A stretch of 64,000 nt of DNA from Pseudomonas chlororaphis (lineage in GTDB: Bacteria > Pseudomonadota > Gammaproteobacteria > Pseudomonadales > Pseudomonadaceae), in assembly GCF_000783395.1 (NCBI RefSeq), contig NZ_JSFK01000001.1, positions 310,001-374,000 of the forward strand, read 5' to 3'. Below are positions 42,528 to 50,002 of the stretch, piece after piece. Position 1 is the stretch's first letter, and each line of letters starts with the position of its first letter. The position numbers were made by a program, and so were the translations under genes. The notes below the pieces were generated by a model. The model saw nothing but the letters and a program-made list of their open reading frames with translations. It was not told where the DNA came from and did not search any database.

Positions 42528-43045
42528 CGGCACAGCCTCCATGCTGGTGGGAAGAGTCTTCAGCATGGCGAGGGTGGCGGGGTTGAGGGTGGTACATATG
42601 TATTGAAGAACGCCAGCGCACCTGGTGTTGTGTGTCGCTCAGGATTCATGGGTACATATCCGTTGCTGTGGTAACGGCTGCTTAGGGTTCCGCGCTTACG
42701 GCGGGTCACCTTTTCCAAACGCCGAAAAGGTAACCCAAGGCTTGCCCCAACGTTCGGCCCGCTCGCTAAAGCTCGGGGTTCCTTCGCTCCGGGATCGATC
42801 CGGGCGCAGCGCCTACGGTTTGCTGCGCTGCACCTCCTCTCGCTGTGTTTGGCTGCGCCAAACGGTCGCTGCGCTCCCACCCCCGGATAAATCCCTCCAC
42901 TCAGCCTGCCGACGGGGCCGGTGGATCAAGATCAAAAGCCGCAGCCGAGCTAACGCTCATCCTGTTGAGTGGTGAGGAGCGGGGTGCTGGTGCTTTGCTC
43001 TGTGGGAGCTGGCTTGCCAGCGATGGCGGCCTGGAGGTGACGAAA
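42528..43045. other. Repeat-rich gene-free region between toxin-like gene and EF-hand gene
   Basis: 518 bases without a supported ORF. It holds the toxin gene's upstream region, a hairpin ACCTTTTC ... GAAAAGGT (~42710-42733), a GC-rich stretch with short inverted repeats (CTGCGCC/GGCGCAG type, 42795-42880), one copy of a ~29-base direct repeat (42946-42974) and a single REP (43001-43033). Much of it looks like a decayed repeat family rather than unique DNA. Confidence 0.55.
43001..43033. repeat. Single REP-like unit, GTGGGAGCTGGC class
   Basis: TGTGGGAGCTGGCTTGCCAG contains a GCTGGC/GCCAGC palindrome and continues CGATGGCGGCCTG. A sister copy is at 44511-44545. Confidence 0.8.
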
Positions 43046-43276
43046 CTATTCGGCGGCCTTCGTTTTTTGGTTGGCCAGGTACTCTTGCAGGGTTAGTTCG
43101 CTGTTCCGGTCCTTGTTGTATTCATCCCACACCCAGGTTCTCATGGTTTTTTCAAAGCCTTTGGCACCGTTGGCGAACTCTTCGAAAGTAAGAATTCCGT
43201 CTGTATTTTCATCAAGATCTCTGAAGGTTTTTTTCAGATGCTCCAGTTGTTCTGCGTCCGTCATTTTCGTTTCCAT
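43046..43276 (-). CDS. EF-hand domain protein
   Basis: A 76-residue acidic protein with two EF-hand loops. The first is canonical: DLDENTDGILTFEEF, with Asp/Asn at 1, 3, 5, Gly at 6 and Glu at 12. The second (EYNKDRNSELTLQEYL) is likewise spaced but lacks the usual Gly at loop position 6. No signal peptide, so a cytoplasmic calcium sensor or buffer is likely. An AAGGA site lies upstream of the ATG at 43276, and a second Met four codons on is possible. It stands alone, with a 30-bp perfect palindrome 94 bases upstream and repeats on both sides. Confidence 0.85.
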   Translation of the reverse strand: METKMTDAEQLEHLKKTFRDLDENTDGILTFEEFANGAKGFEKTMRTWVWDEYNKDRNSELTLQEYLANQKTKAAE

Positions 43277-43369
43277 GTCGCAGCCATCCTTTTTGAGTTG
43301 AGCTTCGGGTTATCAAGGCTACGACATGAAAACTGCCTGATTCAGTCAACGTAATAAGGTCGATCGAGG

Positions 43370-43399
43370 CGGTCAACTGTCAGACCTGACAGTTGACCG
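43370..43399. promoter_or_regulatory. 30-bp perfect palindrome upstream of the EF-hand gene
   Basis: The 14-base arms CGGTCAACTGTCAG and CTGACAGTTGACCG are separated by AC. It lies 94 bases before the EF-hand ATG, a good place for an operator; no T-run supports a terminator. Confidence 0.6.
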
Positions 43400-43692
43400 T
43401 GCCGGTAATGTGGGGGGCAGGCGAGCTGGCGCTCATCCTGTTTGAGTGGTGTGTGATCGACTTGGGTTTTGTACTGGATTCGCCTCTCATCGGAACGCCG
43501 CCCGCCCAGCCTTCACCCGAGGGAGAGGGCGCTGATTCGTGTGCTATTCAAGCCTGAGTTTGGTTCGGAGAGAGGGGGCCGATTTGTGGGGGCGAAACTG
43601 AGTTCGGCTAGGGGAGGCAGAGGACGGATTTAGGGGCCTTTCAGAACCTGAGTTCGGCTCGGTATATCACGTCGGTGTATCTCGCCCGAACA

Positions 43693-43735
43693 CCTCACCC
43701 TAGCCCTCTCCCTCTGGGAGAGGGCTAGGGTGAGG
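43693..43735. repeat. CCTCACCCTAGCCCTCTCCC hairpin repeat
   Basis: A 20-bp perfect stem with a 3-base loop. The same CCCTCTCCC/GGGAGAGGG core recurs at 54854-54874 and 55072-55094, so this is a dispersed repeat family. Confidence 0.88.
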
Positions 43736-43797
43736 GTTTGCTTTTGGCTGTTTAATGATGTGTCGAATAGCCAGAACCTTCCCACACGGTTTTCAGG

Positions 43798-43826
43798 TTG
43801 TCCGTCGGACGTCGGGTCTCTAGTCT
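43798..43826 (+). promoter_or_regulatory. Possible promoter of the DUF6124 leader
   Basis: TTGTCC (43798-43803) and TAGTCT (43821-43826) are 17 bases apart. It would start transcription just before the first leader hairpin. Both boxes are only partial matches. Confidence 0.35.
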
Positions 43827-43833
43827 TTGGCTG

Positions 43834-44075
43834 TCACCGCAAATCGGTGATCGGGTGTGAGAACCCGGTAAGAGGTTTTAATCAAACGTCAGTAGCACCA
43901 TAATCGCCGCCAGCTCATTTGCTGCCGGTGATGTTCTATGGCGGCTGTGTGCGGGCGGACTTCGGTTCGGCCGGGTTGATCTCTTACCGGTTTCTCACTC
44001 CGCACATAGCTGCCACCTCTTCGTCGCGTGAGAAACGACCAGTGATGGCTCAATCATTGATTAGAGATCATTGCA
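43834..44075 (+). promoter_or_regulatory. Structured 5' leader of the DUF6124 gene (possible cis-regulatory RNA)
   Basis: Visible pairings: a 6-bp hairpin TCACCG/CGGTGA (43834-43850); an 18-base arm at 43857-43874 pairing with 43981-43998 with one mismatch; inside it GCCGCCA/TGGCGGC (43906-43912 with 43939-43945). The 3' half of the long stem, GTTTCTCAC (43990-43998), also pairs perfectly with GTGAGAAAC at 44028-44036, so two folds exclude each other. Function unknown. Confidence 0.6.
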
Positions 44076-44435
44076 ATGACTAAGCCCGTACCCGATCCAC
44101 CCGAAACCAAAACCCCACTCGAAGAAACCCTCCGCGCCGAAGACCAGGCCCGAAACCGCGAAGCCATCAAACGCGCCCTCGACTTCTACCTGTGCCCCGA
44201 ACCCGCAAAGCCCCGCCGACCGAGCACCATGTTCATGGTCTGCCCAGAGGTCGACACCGAAAGTCTGCTCGCTCACGCCTGCGAATCGTTAGCCTCGGCA
44301 AGCGCTGCTACCAGCAACTTTGCCAATGAGCTAACCGGCCTGCAGCGCAGCACCGCGCTAGGTATCCAGCAAATCATCATGCTCGCCGAACTCGCAGTAA
44401 ACCGCGCACTGGATCGAGTCGATCCACAAACCTGA
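44076..44435 (+). CDS. DUF6124-type small protein
   Basis: A 119-residue protein resembling a Pseudomonas-restricted family of unknown function (DUF6124, formerly grouped with DUF3077-like proteins; assignment from memory). The N-terminal ~25 residues are Pro/Glu-rich and probably disordered. Then comes KRALDFYLCPEP, the conserved RRPSTMFMV, and a helical second half (LLAHACESLASASAATSNFA; GIQQIIMLAELAVNRALD). No catalytic residues, membrane span or signal peptide are evident. No strong ribosome site is visible; a 12-base palindrome covers the ATG. The long structured leader upstream suggests post-transcriptional control. Confidence 0.78.
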   Translation: MTKPVPDPPETKTPLEETLRAEDQARNREAIKRALDFYLCPEPAKPRRPSTMFMVCPEVDTESLLAHACESLASASAATSNFANELTGLQRSTALGIQQIIMLAELAVNRALDRVDPQT

Positions 44436-44510
44436 CGACCGCGTCATCGTTCATCGCCAGCAGGCTGGCTTGCGCAAGGTTGTGCACAATTTTGAGAACA
44501 GTGAAGAACC

Positions 44511-44545
44511 TGTGGGAGCCTGGCTTGCCAGCGATGACGGCCTGA
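44511..44545. repeat. Single REP-like unit, GTGGGAGCCTGGC class
   Basis: TGTGGGAGCCTGGCTTGCCA followed by GCGATGACGGCCTG; similar to 43001-43033. Confidence 0.75.
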
Positions 44546-44579
44546 AAGCCGACCTGATTCTTCGGATAGATAGCTTCCC

Positions 44580-44679
44580 TGTAGGAGCTGTCGAGTGAAA
44601 CGAGGCTGCGATCTTTTGCTCTTGCTTATGATTGTAAAAAAGCAAAATCAAAAAATCGCAGCCTGCGGCAGCTCCTACA
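44580..44679. repeat. REP pair, GTAGGAGCTG class with asymmetric left arm
   Basis: The left arm holds GTCGAGTGAAACGAGGCTGC, as at 14801; the right arm is the standard GCAGCCTGCGGCAGCTCC. It lies 16 bases past the nagE stop and is the only terminator-like structure there. Confidence 0.88.
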
Positions 44680-44695
44680 GGGGTGATGTGTGGGT

Positions 44696-46408
44696 TCAGA
44701 CTTTGGCGCTGACCTCGCTGCGGTTGACCAGCGCTTCCAACGCCCCACTCAAACTCGCCGCCTTATCCCCCACCAGCAAATGCCAGACCCCGCCATCCAA
44801 CTGGCTGACACTGTGACAACCCAGATCCTTCAACTGCGCCTCGGACAACGCCTTGCCATCCGCCAATTGCAGGCGAATCCGCGTCATCGCAATGCAATCC
44901 AGTTGCAGCACATTGTCGCCACCGCCCAACGCGTTCAGCCATTGCTGTGCCTCGGAACCGGCAACGGCCATAACTTTCGGCTCATCAACAACAGCGGTTT
45001 CAACCAAAACAGCACGCCCCAATGCAGGCATCGCCAGACGAATCTCATCGGCAATGCTGTCTGCCATCGGCCCGACCACAACCTGCAAACTCCCACCTTT
45101 ACCCGGTCGCACAACCGCCATCGCACCCAACGCTTTCAGATCCGCATCCGAAGCCTTGTTGCGATCAACCATCTCCAATCGCAACCGCGTGGTGCAGGCA
45201 CCGACGGTGAGCAAGTTCTCTGCTCCGCCCAACGCCTTGATGTAGGCACTGGCGCGCTCGTTCTCAGTCAACACGGCTTTTTCACTGACAGCGACGTCCT
45301 CACGCCCCGGCGTCTTCAAATTGAAACGACGAATACAGAAATCAAACACCGCGTAATACACCACGGCATACGCCAGCCCGACCGGGATCACCAACCAGCC
45401 ATTGGTAGAACGCCCCCAACCCAGCACCATGTCGATGAAGCCGCCGGAGAAGGTGAAGCCGAGGTGAATGTTCAGCGCATTGGTAATCGCCATCGACAAC
45501 CCGGTCAGCAACGCATGCAGCAGATACAGCAGCGGGGCGAGGAACATGAAGGCGAACTCAATCGGCTCGGTCACCCCGGTCAGGAACGAAGTCAGTGCCA
45601 TCGACAGGAAAATCCCGCCCATCACCTTGCGGCGTTCCGGCAGTGCATTGCGGTACATCGCCAGACATGCCGCTGGCAGGCCGAAGATCATCATCGGGAA
45701 CATGCCGGTCATGAACTGGCCACCCTTCGGATCGCCAGCGAAGTAGCGCGACAAGTCGCCAGTCACCAGTGCACCCGTGGTTGGATCGGTGAAGTTACCG
45801 AACACAAACCACGCCATGTTGTTGAGGATATGGTGCAGGCCAGTGACGATCAGCAGGCGGTTGAACACGCCAAACACGAACGCGCCGATGCTGCCGCTTT
45901 CCATCATCAACGCGCCGAAGCTGTTGATGCCGTGCTGGATCGGCGGCCAGATGTAGCCGAACACCACGCCCAGACCGACTGCCGCAAACCCGGTGACGAT
46001 CGGCACAAAGCGTCGCCCACCAAAGAACGCCAGATACTCCGGCAGCTTGATGTCCTTGAAGCGGTTGTACAGCGCGCCGGCCATCAGGCCGCTGACGATC
46101 CCGGCGAGCATGCCCATGTTGATGCTCGCATCGAGCACCTTGAGCGTGGAGATCATCACCAGATAACCGATCACCCCGGCCAAGCCTGCGGTGCCGTTGT
46201 TGTCCTTGGCGAAACCGACGGCGATGCCGATGGCGAAGATCATTGCCAGGTTGGCGAAGATCACTTGGCCGGCATCGTGAATGATCGCGATGTTCAGCAG
46301 GTCGGTGTCACCCAGACGCAGCAGCAGGCCGGCAATCGGCAGGATAGCGATCGGCAGCATCAGCGCGCGGCCGAGGCGTTGCAGACCTTCGATGAAGAGT
46401 TGGTACAT
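44696..46408 (-). CDS. nagE: N-acetylglucosamine PTS transporter, EIIC-EIIB with a second EIIB-like domain
   Basis: A 570-residue inner-membrane PTS permease that imports and phosphorylates N-acetylglucosamine. Residues ~1-375 are the EIIC channel (MYQLFIEGLQRLGRALMLPIAILP, many spans, and TGVTEPIEFAFMFLAP near 295). An EIIB domain follows with the phospho-Cys in VGACTTRLRLEM (~401). A second EIIB-like domain (~490-565) has TRIRLQL but no Cys at the matching place, so it is probably non-catalytic. No EIIA is fused; NagF supplies it. Start at 46408 with AAGGAC; a longer reading is rejected. Confidence 0.93.
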   Translation of the reverse strand: MYQLFIEGLQRLGRALMLPIAILPIAGLLLRLGDTDLLNIAIIHDAGQVIFANLAMIFAIGIAVGFAKDNNGTAGLAGVIGYLVMISTLKVLDASINMGMLAGIVSGLMAGALYNRFKDIKLPEYLAFFGGRRFVPIVTGFAAVGLGVVFGYIWPPIQHGINSFGALMMESGSIGAFVFGVFNRLLIVTGLHHILNNMAWFVFGNFTDPTTGALVTGDLSRYFAGDPKGGQFMTGMFPMMIFGLPAACLAMYRNALPERRKVMGGIFLSMALTSFLTGVTEPIEFAFMFLAPLLYLLHALLTGLSMAITNALNIHLGFTFSGGFIDMVLGWGRSTNGWLVIPVGLAYAVVYYAVFDFCIRRFNLKTPGREDVAVSEKAVLTENERASAYIKALGGAENLLTVGACTTRLRLEMVDRNKASDADLKALGAMAVVRPGKGGSLQVVVGPMADSIADEIRLAMPALGRAVLVETAVVDEPKVMAVAGSEAQQWLNALGGGDNVLQLDCIAMTRIRLQLADGKALSEAQLKDLGCHSVSQLDGGVWHLLVGDKAASLSGALEALVNRSEVSAKV

Positions 46409-46431
46409 GGCGTTTGTCCTTGTTGTTTTTG

Positions 46432-48945
46432 TTAGCGCAGAGGCCAATGTTGATGACAGGCGTGACGCACGGCGGCGGCGCTGCTCAGCTTGAGCAGGTC
46501 GCGACTGATGCGCTGGCATTCGGCTTCGTGCACCTGGCGCACGCGATCCTTGATTTCGCCGATCTGCACCGGGCTGACCGACAGTTCGTTGACGCCCAGA
46601 CCGATCAACACCGGTGTGGCCAGCGGATCAGAGGCGAGGGCGCCGCAGACACCGACCCAACGTTTGTGCACCGCCGCGCCTTCGCAGGTCATGGCGATCA
46701 AACGCAGCAGCGCCGGATGCAAGGCATCGACGCGGGCTGCCAAACCTGCGTGATCGCGATCCATGGCCAGGGTGTATTGCGACAGGTCGTTGGTGCCGAT
46801 CGAGAGGAAGTCGGCGTGTTCGGCCAGTTGCTCGGCTTGCAGCGCGGCGGCGGGGACTTCGATCATCACGCCGATTTCCGGGCGCTGAGTCACACCCAAT
46901 TCGATGCACAACGCATCGACGCGTTGGCGGATGTGCAGCAGCTCATCCACTTCGGTGACCATCGGCAGCAGGATCCGGCAGCGGTGCAGCGGGCTGACTT
47001 GCAGCAGTGCGCGCAATTGTTGATCGAGGATTTCCGGACGCGCCTGAGCCAGACGAATGCCACGCAAACCGAGCACCGGGTTGGCTTCGATCGGCAGCGG
47101 CAGGTAATCGAGTTGCTTGTCGCCGCCGACATCGATGGTGCGGATGATCACCGACTTGTCGCCCATTGCATCGATCACTGCTTGATAGGCACTGCGTTGT
47201 TCCTCGACGTCCGGCGCGGTTTGACGATCGACGAACAAAAACTCAGTGCGCAGCAAACCAACACCATCGGCACCGTTGGCGAAGGCGTCCGCCGCTTCAC
47301 TGCTGGAGGCGACATTGGCGACGACTTCGATGTGCACGCCATTTCGCGTTTCGGCAGGCAGGTGAGCTTTGGCTTGTTGAGCATCGCGACGTTGCTGGCG
47401 TTCGATTTGCGCCTGCTGAACTTCAGCCAGACGTTCAGCGTTGGGCGTCAGTTCCAGACGACCGCCATCGGCATCGAGCACCACCGATTGACCTTGCGGT
47501 TGATCAAGCAGCGCCGAACCCAGCGCCACCATGCATGGCAAACCTTTACCCCGCGCCAGGATCGCCACGTGCGAAGTCGCGCCCCCCTCGGCCATGCACA
47601 ACCCGGCGACACCTTGCGCGCTGAGTTGCAGCAGATCCGACGGCGTCAATTCATGTGCGGCGACGATGGCGCCGGCCGGCACGTCGTAATTCCACGCCTC
47701 ACCGAGCAACGCACGCAACACGCGTTGTTTAAGGTCGCGCAGATCGTTGGCGCGTTCCGCCAACAGTGCGCTGCCGGTGTGTTGCAGGACTTCGCACTGC
47801 ACATCGATCGACTGGCTCCAGGCGTGAGTCGCCGCAGTGCCTTGTTCGATGGATTGCTGTGCCGCGTCGAGCAGTGCCGGGTCTTCAAGCAGTGCCAGAT
47901 GCGCGGCGAAGATCGCTTCTTCGTCGGCATTCCTGTGTTTTTTCGCTTGAGCGAGTGTGCCGTCGATTTCGTTGCGTACCCGAGTTAGCGCAGCGTCGAG
48001 AACCGACTGCTGTTGGATCGGATCGTGATTACCGGCATCCGCCGGCAAACTGATCACGCTCAAGCGAAACAGCGGCCCACCGACCAGTCCCGGCGCGGCG
48101 CACACACCGTGCAAAACGCCAGCCTCGGCCGGACGTTTTATAGCGGCAACATTGACCGGCGCGGCAGCGTGATGATCATCCGGTAGCGCCGTGGCCAACG
48201 CAGTGAGCAACGCCTGCAGCGCCGCTTCGGCATCCGGCCCCTGACAGCTGACCTGCACTTCGTCCTGCTCGCCAACCGCCAAGCTCATCAAACCGATCAG
48301 GCTGTTGCAGGGCGCCGATTTACCGGCGAAGTGCAGTTGCGACTGGCTCTTGAAACCTTGCGCGGTCTGCCGAATCAGCGCTGCCGGGCGCGCATGCAAA
48401 CCGCCGCGATGAGCCACCAGAACATGGCCATGAACCTCTGGCCCACCCACGTCTGCAACATTCGCCGCCGAACTGTTGCGCGCAACAATGTGCAGTAACG
48501 GTTCGCCAACTTTCACCGCTTTGAGCGTGATCGGACGCACCTGAAAATCCTGGCTGTTGGTCAGGATCAACAAGCTGACGAGGCTTTTGCATTGCTGGCC
48601 GACCTTGTCCAGGTCATAGCGCAACAACGGCTGGCCCTTGCTGACACGCGTGCCATCCTTGACCAGCATCGAGAAGCCTTCGCCGTTCAACTCAACGGTG
48701 TCGAGGCCCAGGTGCAGGAGGATTTCCGCGCCGTTGTCGGCACGTACGGTGAGCGCGTGGCCGGTACGCGCGACGTGAATGATCACGCCGGCGCACGGCG
48801 AGTACAGCGTGTCGTTGATCGGGTCGATGGCAATGCCGTCACCCATTGCGCCGCTGGCGAACACCGCGTCCGGGACTTTGGCGAGCGTGAGCACCGGGCC
48901 GCTGAGCGGGGCGCTGAGGGTCAGCTCTTTATTGTTGTTGTGCAT
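46432..48945 (-). CDS. nagF: PTS multiphosphoryl transfer protein (EIIA-HPr-EI fusion)
   Basis: An 837-residue cytoplasmic fusion carrying phosphate from PEP to NagE. Three units are visible: EIIA-Glc-like (1-150) with phospho-His78 in ILLHLGLDTVEL; HPr (~170-255) with His184 in HRGGLHARPAAL; enzyme I (~275-837) with the active His in GGATSHVAILARG (~457) and the C-terminal PEP-binding barrel (ASDPLATPVLIGLGVNELSV). Catalytic residues are present in all three. It is also called ptsP in some annotations. The gap to nagE is only 23 bases. Confidence 0.94.
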   Translation of the reverse strand: MHNNNKELTLSAPLSGPVLTLAKVPDAVFASGAMGDGIAIDPINDTLYSPCAGVIIHVARTGHALTVRADNGAEILLHLGLDTVELNGEGFSMLVKDGTRVSKGQPLLRYDLDKVGQQCKSLVSLLILTNSQDFQVRPITLKAVKVGEPLLHIVARNSSAANVADVGGPEVHGHVLVAHRGGLHARPAALIRQTAQGFKSQSQLHFAGKSAPCNSLIGLMSLAVGEQDEVQVSCQGPDAEAALQALLTALATALPDDHHAAAPVNVAAIKRPAEAGVLHGVCAAPGLVGGPLFRLSVISLPADAGNHDPIQQQSVLDAALTRVRNEIDGTLAQAKKHRNADEEAIFAAHLALLEDPALLDAAQQSIEQGTAATHAWSQSIDVQCEVLQHTGSALLAERANDLRDLKQRVLRALLGEAWNYDVPAGAIVAAHELTPSDLLQLSAQGVAGLCMAEGGATSHVAILARGKGLPCMVALGSALLDQPQGQSVVLDADGGRLELTPNAERLAEVQQAQIERQQRRDAQQAKAHLPAETRNGVHIEVVANVASSSEAADAFANGADGVGLLRTEFLFVDRQTAPDVEEQRSAYQAVIDAMGDKSVIIRTIDVGGDKQLDYLPLPIEANPVLGLRGIRLAQARPEILDQQLRALLQVSPLHRCRILLPMVTEVDELLHIRQRVDALCIELGVTQRPEIGVMIEVPAAALQAEQLAEHADFLSIGTNDLSQYTLAMDRDHAGLAARVDALHPALLRLIAMTCEGAAVHKRWVGVCGALASDPLATPVLIGLGVNELSVSPVQIGEIKDRVRQVHEAECQRISRDLLKLSSAAAVRHACHQHWPLR

Positions 48946-48979
48946 GGCTCGGTCTCATCAGGTCTGCAGTCATTCGGAC

Positions 48980-50002
48980 TTAGTGCGTACGGGTCACTTT
49001 GCTCAGGTGGCGCGGCTGATCCGGGTCCATGCCACGGGCCACGGCCAGACCCGCGGCCATCACGTAAAAGCTCTGGATCGCCAGAATCGGATCGAGGGCC
49101 GGGTGTTCGGCGCGGGTCAGGGTCAGGTCGCGCTCGGTCACGTCATCCGGTGCGGCCAGCAACACGCGAGCGCCGCGTTGACGCATCTCTGCGGCGAGGC
49201 TCAGCAGGCCGGCCTGTTCGGCGCCGCGTGGGGCGAAGACCAGCAGCGGATAGTGTTCGTCGATCAGTGCCATCGGGCCGTGACGCACTTCGGCGCTGCT
49301 GAACGCTTCGGCCTGAATCGCCGAGGTCTCCTTGAATTTCAGCGCTGCCTCTTGAGCAATGGCAAAACCGGCACCACGACCGATGACCATCAAACGCTCG
49401 CAATCGCGCAGCGCTTCGATGGCCACGCTCCAGTCCTGTTTCGCCGCTTCACGCAGGCCTTCGGGCAGAGCGTTGCCGGCTTCGAGCAATTCGCTGTCCT
49501 CTTTCCAGTGCGCGATCAAGCGGGCGCTGGCGCTGAGGGTGGCGATAAAACTTTTGGTCGCGGCAACGCTGCTTTCAGTCCCGGCGAGCAGCGGCACGCT
49601 GAACTCACACGCGGCTTCCAGTGGCGAGTCGGCGGCGTTGACCATCGACACGCTCAACGCGCCACGCTTGCGCAACAGTCGCAGGCTGTTGACCAGATCC
49701 GGGCTCTGCCCCGATTGCGAAAAGGCGAATGCAACCTGACCGCTGACCTTCAACGGCGCCTGCTGCATGGTCACCACCGACATCGGCAGCGACGCTACCG
49801 GCACACCCAGTTGCTGCATGGTCAGGTAGGCGAAGTAGCTCGCCGCGTGGTCGGAGCTACCGCGCGCAACGGTCATCGCCACTTGTGGTGGCTGACGGCG
49901 CAGGCGCCCGGCGATCTCGATCATTTGTGCGTCGAGCTGTTGCAGTTGGGCTTGCACGGCCTCGAAGGAGGACAGCGCCTCCTCAAGCATTTTTGAAGTC
50001 AA
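48980..50002 (-). CDS. nagB: SIS-domain glucosamine-6-phosphate deaminase (NagB-II type)
   Basis: A 340-residue protein with two SIS sugar-isomerase domains (MTVARGSSDHAASYFAYL near residue 43; MVIGRGAGFAIAQEAALKFKETSA near 205), related to the isomerase half of GlmS but lacking the glutaminase half. In operons with nagA such proteins act as an alternative GlcN-6-P deaminase, giving fructose-6-phosphate and ammonia; this is inferred from context and Shewanella NagB-II. Its start overlaps the nagA 3' end by 20 bases. Confidence 0.88.
   Translation of the reverse strand: MTSKMLEEALSSFEAVQAQLQQLDAQMIEIAGRLRRQPPQVAMTVARGSSDHAASYFAYLTMQQLGVPVASLPMSVVTMQQAPLKVSGQVAFAFSQSGQSPDLVNSLRLLRKRGALSVSMVNAADSPLEAACEFSVPLLAGTESSVAATKSFIATLSASARLIAHWKEDSELLEAGNALPEGLREAAKQDWSVAIEALRDCERLMVIGRGAGFAIAQEAALKFKETSAIQAEAFSSAEVRHGPMALIDEHYPLLVFAPRGAEQAGLLSLAAEMRQRGARVLLAAPDDVTERDLTLTRAEHPALDPILAIQSFYVMAAGLAVARGMDPDQPRHLSKVTRTH

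Larger units (their letters stand above)
43277..44075. other. Gene-free region with palindromes and a structured leader
   Basis: 799 bases without a supported ORF between divergent genes. In order: a 30-bp palindrome (43370-43399), the second copy of a ~29-base direct repeat (43422-43451), low-complexity G-rich stretches with CTGAGTT(C/T)GG repeats (43550-43670), a 20-bp-stem hairpin (43693-43735), and the structured leader of the DUF6124 gene (~43798-44075). Confidence 0.65.

Noticed and set aside
42660..42900. GC-rich inverted repeats as a tRNA or rRNA fragment
   Set aside because: No cloverleaf, no CCA end and no TTCGA-type T-arm context could be drawn; it looks like a decayed repeat.
44076..44435. 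DUF6124-type gene as an immunity protein for the toxin-like gene
   Set aside because: It is divergent, 1.5 kb away with the EF-hand gene between, and resembles a multicopy family not tied to toxins.
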